A stretch of DNA of 17,351 nucleotides from Temnopleurus reevesii (lineage: Eukaryota > Echinodermata > Echinoidea > Temnopleuroida > Temnopleuridae), in contig BQKZ01000368.1 of NCBI GenBank assembly GCA_036244855.1, positions 63,198 to 80,548 of the forward strand, read 5' to 3'. The position numbers and the translations under genes were made by a program. The notes below the pieces were generated by a model. That model made no database searches. It saw only the letters and a program-made list of their open reading frames with translations, and was not told the origin of the DNA. Of the stretch, positions 17,116 through 17,351 are shown one piece after another; position 1 is the stretch's first letter; every line of letters starts with the position of its first letter.

Positions 17116-17311
17116 CTGTATATAAAGGATTTGATAAATCGTAAAGAAGATAGCAATGTCATTGCAATGCAATTGCGATTAATGAAGCATTATGTTACTT
17201 ATTGTTACCTCTTCTAGGATTCTACGTTTTACAAGTGCTTCAAAGTTGTTCATCTTTTATGTAAACATTTCATTGCAAATTTGTGTTACATTGTGAATTA
17301 CATTTGATTTG

Positions 17312-17351
<40 letters not shown>
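17312..17351. repeat. TA dinucleotide microsatellite at the window edge
   Basis: An unbroken TA run reaches the last base, so its true length is unknown. It lies upstream of the Death exon. Confidence 0.95.

Overview
The window looks like a stretch of an invertebrate deuterostome genome, most likely an echinoderm such as a sea urchin, with amphioxus as an alternative. It is AT-rich and intron-rich, and full of short foldback (MITE-like) elements and microsatellites. It carries a Death-NACHT-LRR gene of the NLR innate-immune receptor type that is greatly expanded in sea urchins and amphioxus. No bacterial or viral gene is visible. The species assignment is inference.

One gene dominates and lies on the minus strand, so its 5' end is at the high coordinates. 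From 5' to 3' I read a Death-domain exon (17115-16810), a large NACHT exon (15861-14327), and LRR-type exons at 11243-11019, 9931-9689, 8882-8721, 7054-6891 and 6291-5913. The last exon (4554-3961) ends in a stop codon, with an AATAAA signal about 110 bases further on. All junctions have AG/GT borders and matching phases, so the model stays in frame and gives about 1195 residues if translation starts at 17095. Transcription may begin outside the window.

The NACHT exon is present twice (15861-14327 and 13989-12455, offset 1872 bases). The two repeat units meet exactly at a single N at 14301. This is best read as two overlapping contig ends that were joined without being merged, so the true locus probably has one NACHT exon.

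The LRR part shows real small-scale exon duplication. The exon at 7054 has four further copies at a regular 273-280 bp spacing (7334, 7607, 7880, 8153). The exon at 9931 has two 5'-half copies upstream (10197, 10624) and two 3'-half copies downstream (ending 9475, 9267). The exon at 6291 has two 3'-part copies downstream (ending 5431, 5119). Some copies could be cassette exons. Others are broken by stops, lost splice donors, or insertion of one MITE family (5531-5710 and 10386-10563).

Region layout: 1-3960 is 3' flanking DNA with foldback elements, a weak repeat pair and a possible LRR micro-exon relic, and no supportable gene. 3961-8882 holds the 3' half of the gene with the duplicated LRR exons. 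8883-11243 holds the central LRR exons and their copies. 11244-12454 is an intron with a large palindrome and a three-unit hairpin tandem repeat. 12430-16170 is the doubled NACHT segment. 16171-17351 holds the intron, the Death exon and a TA microsatellite at the edge.
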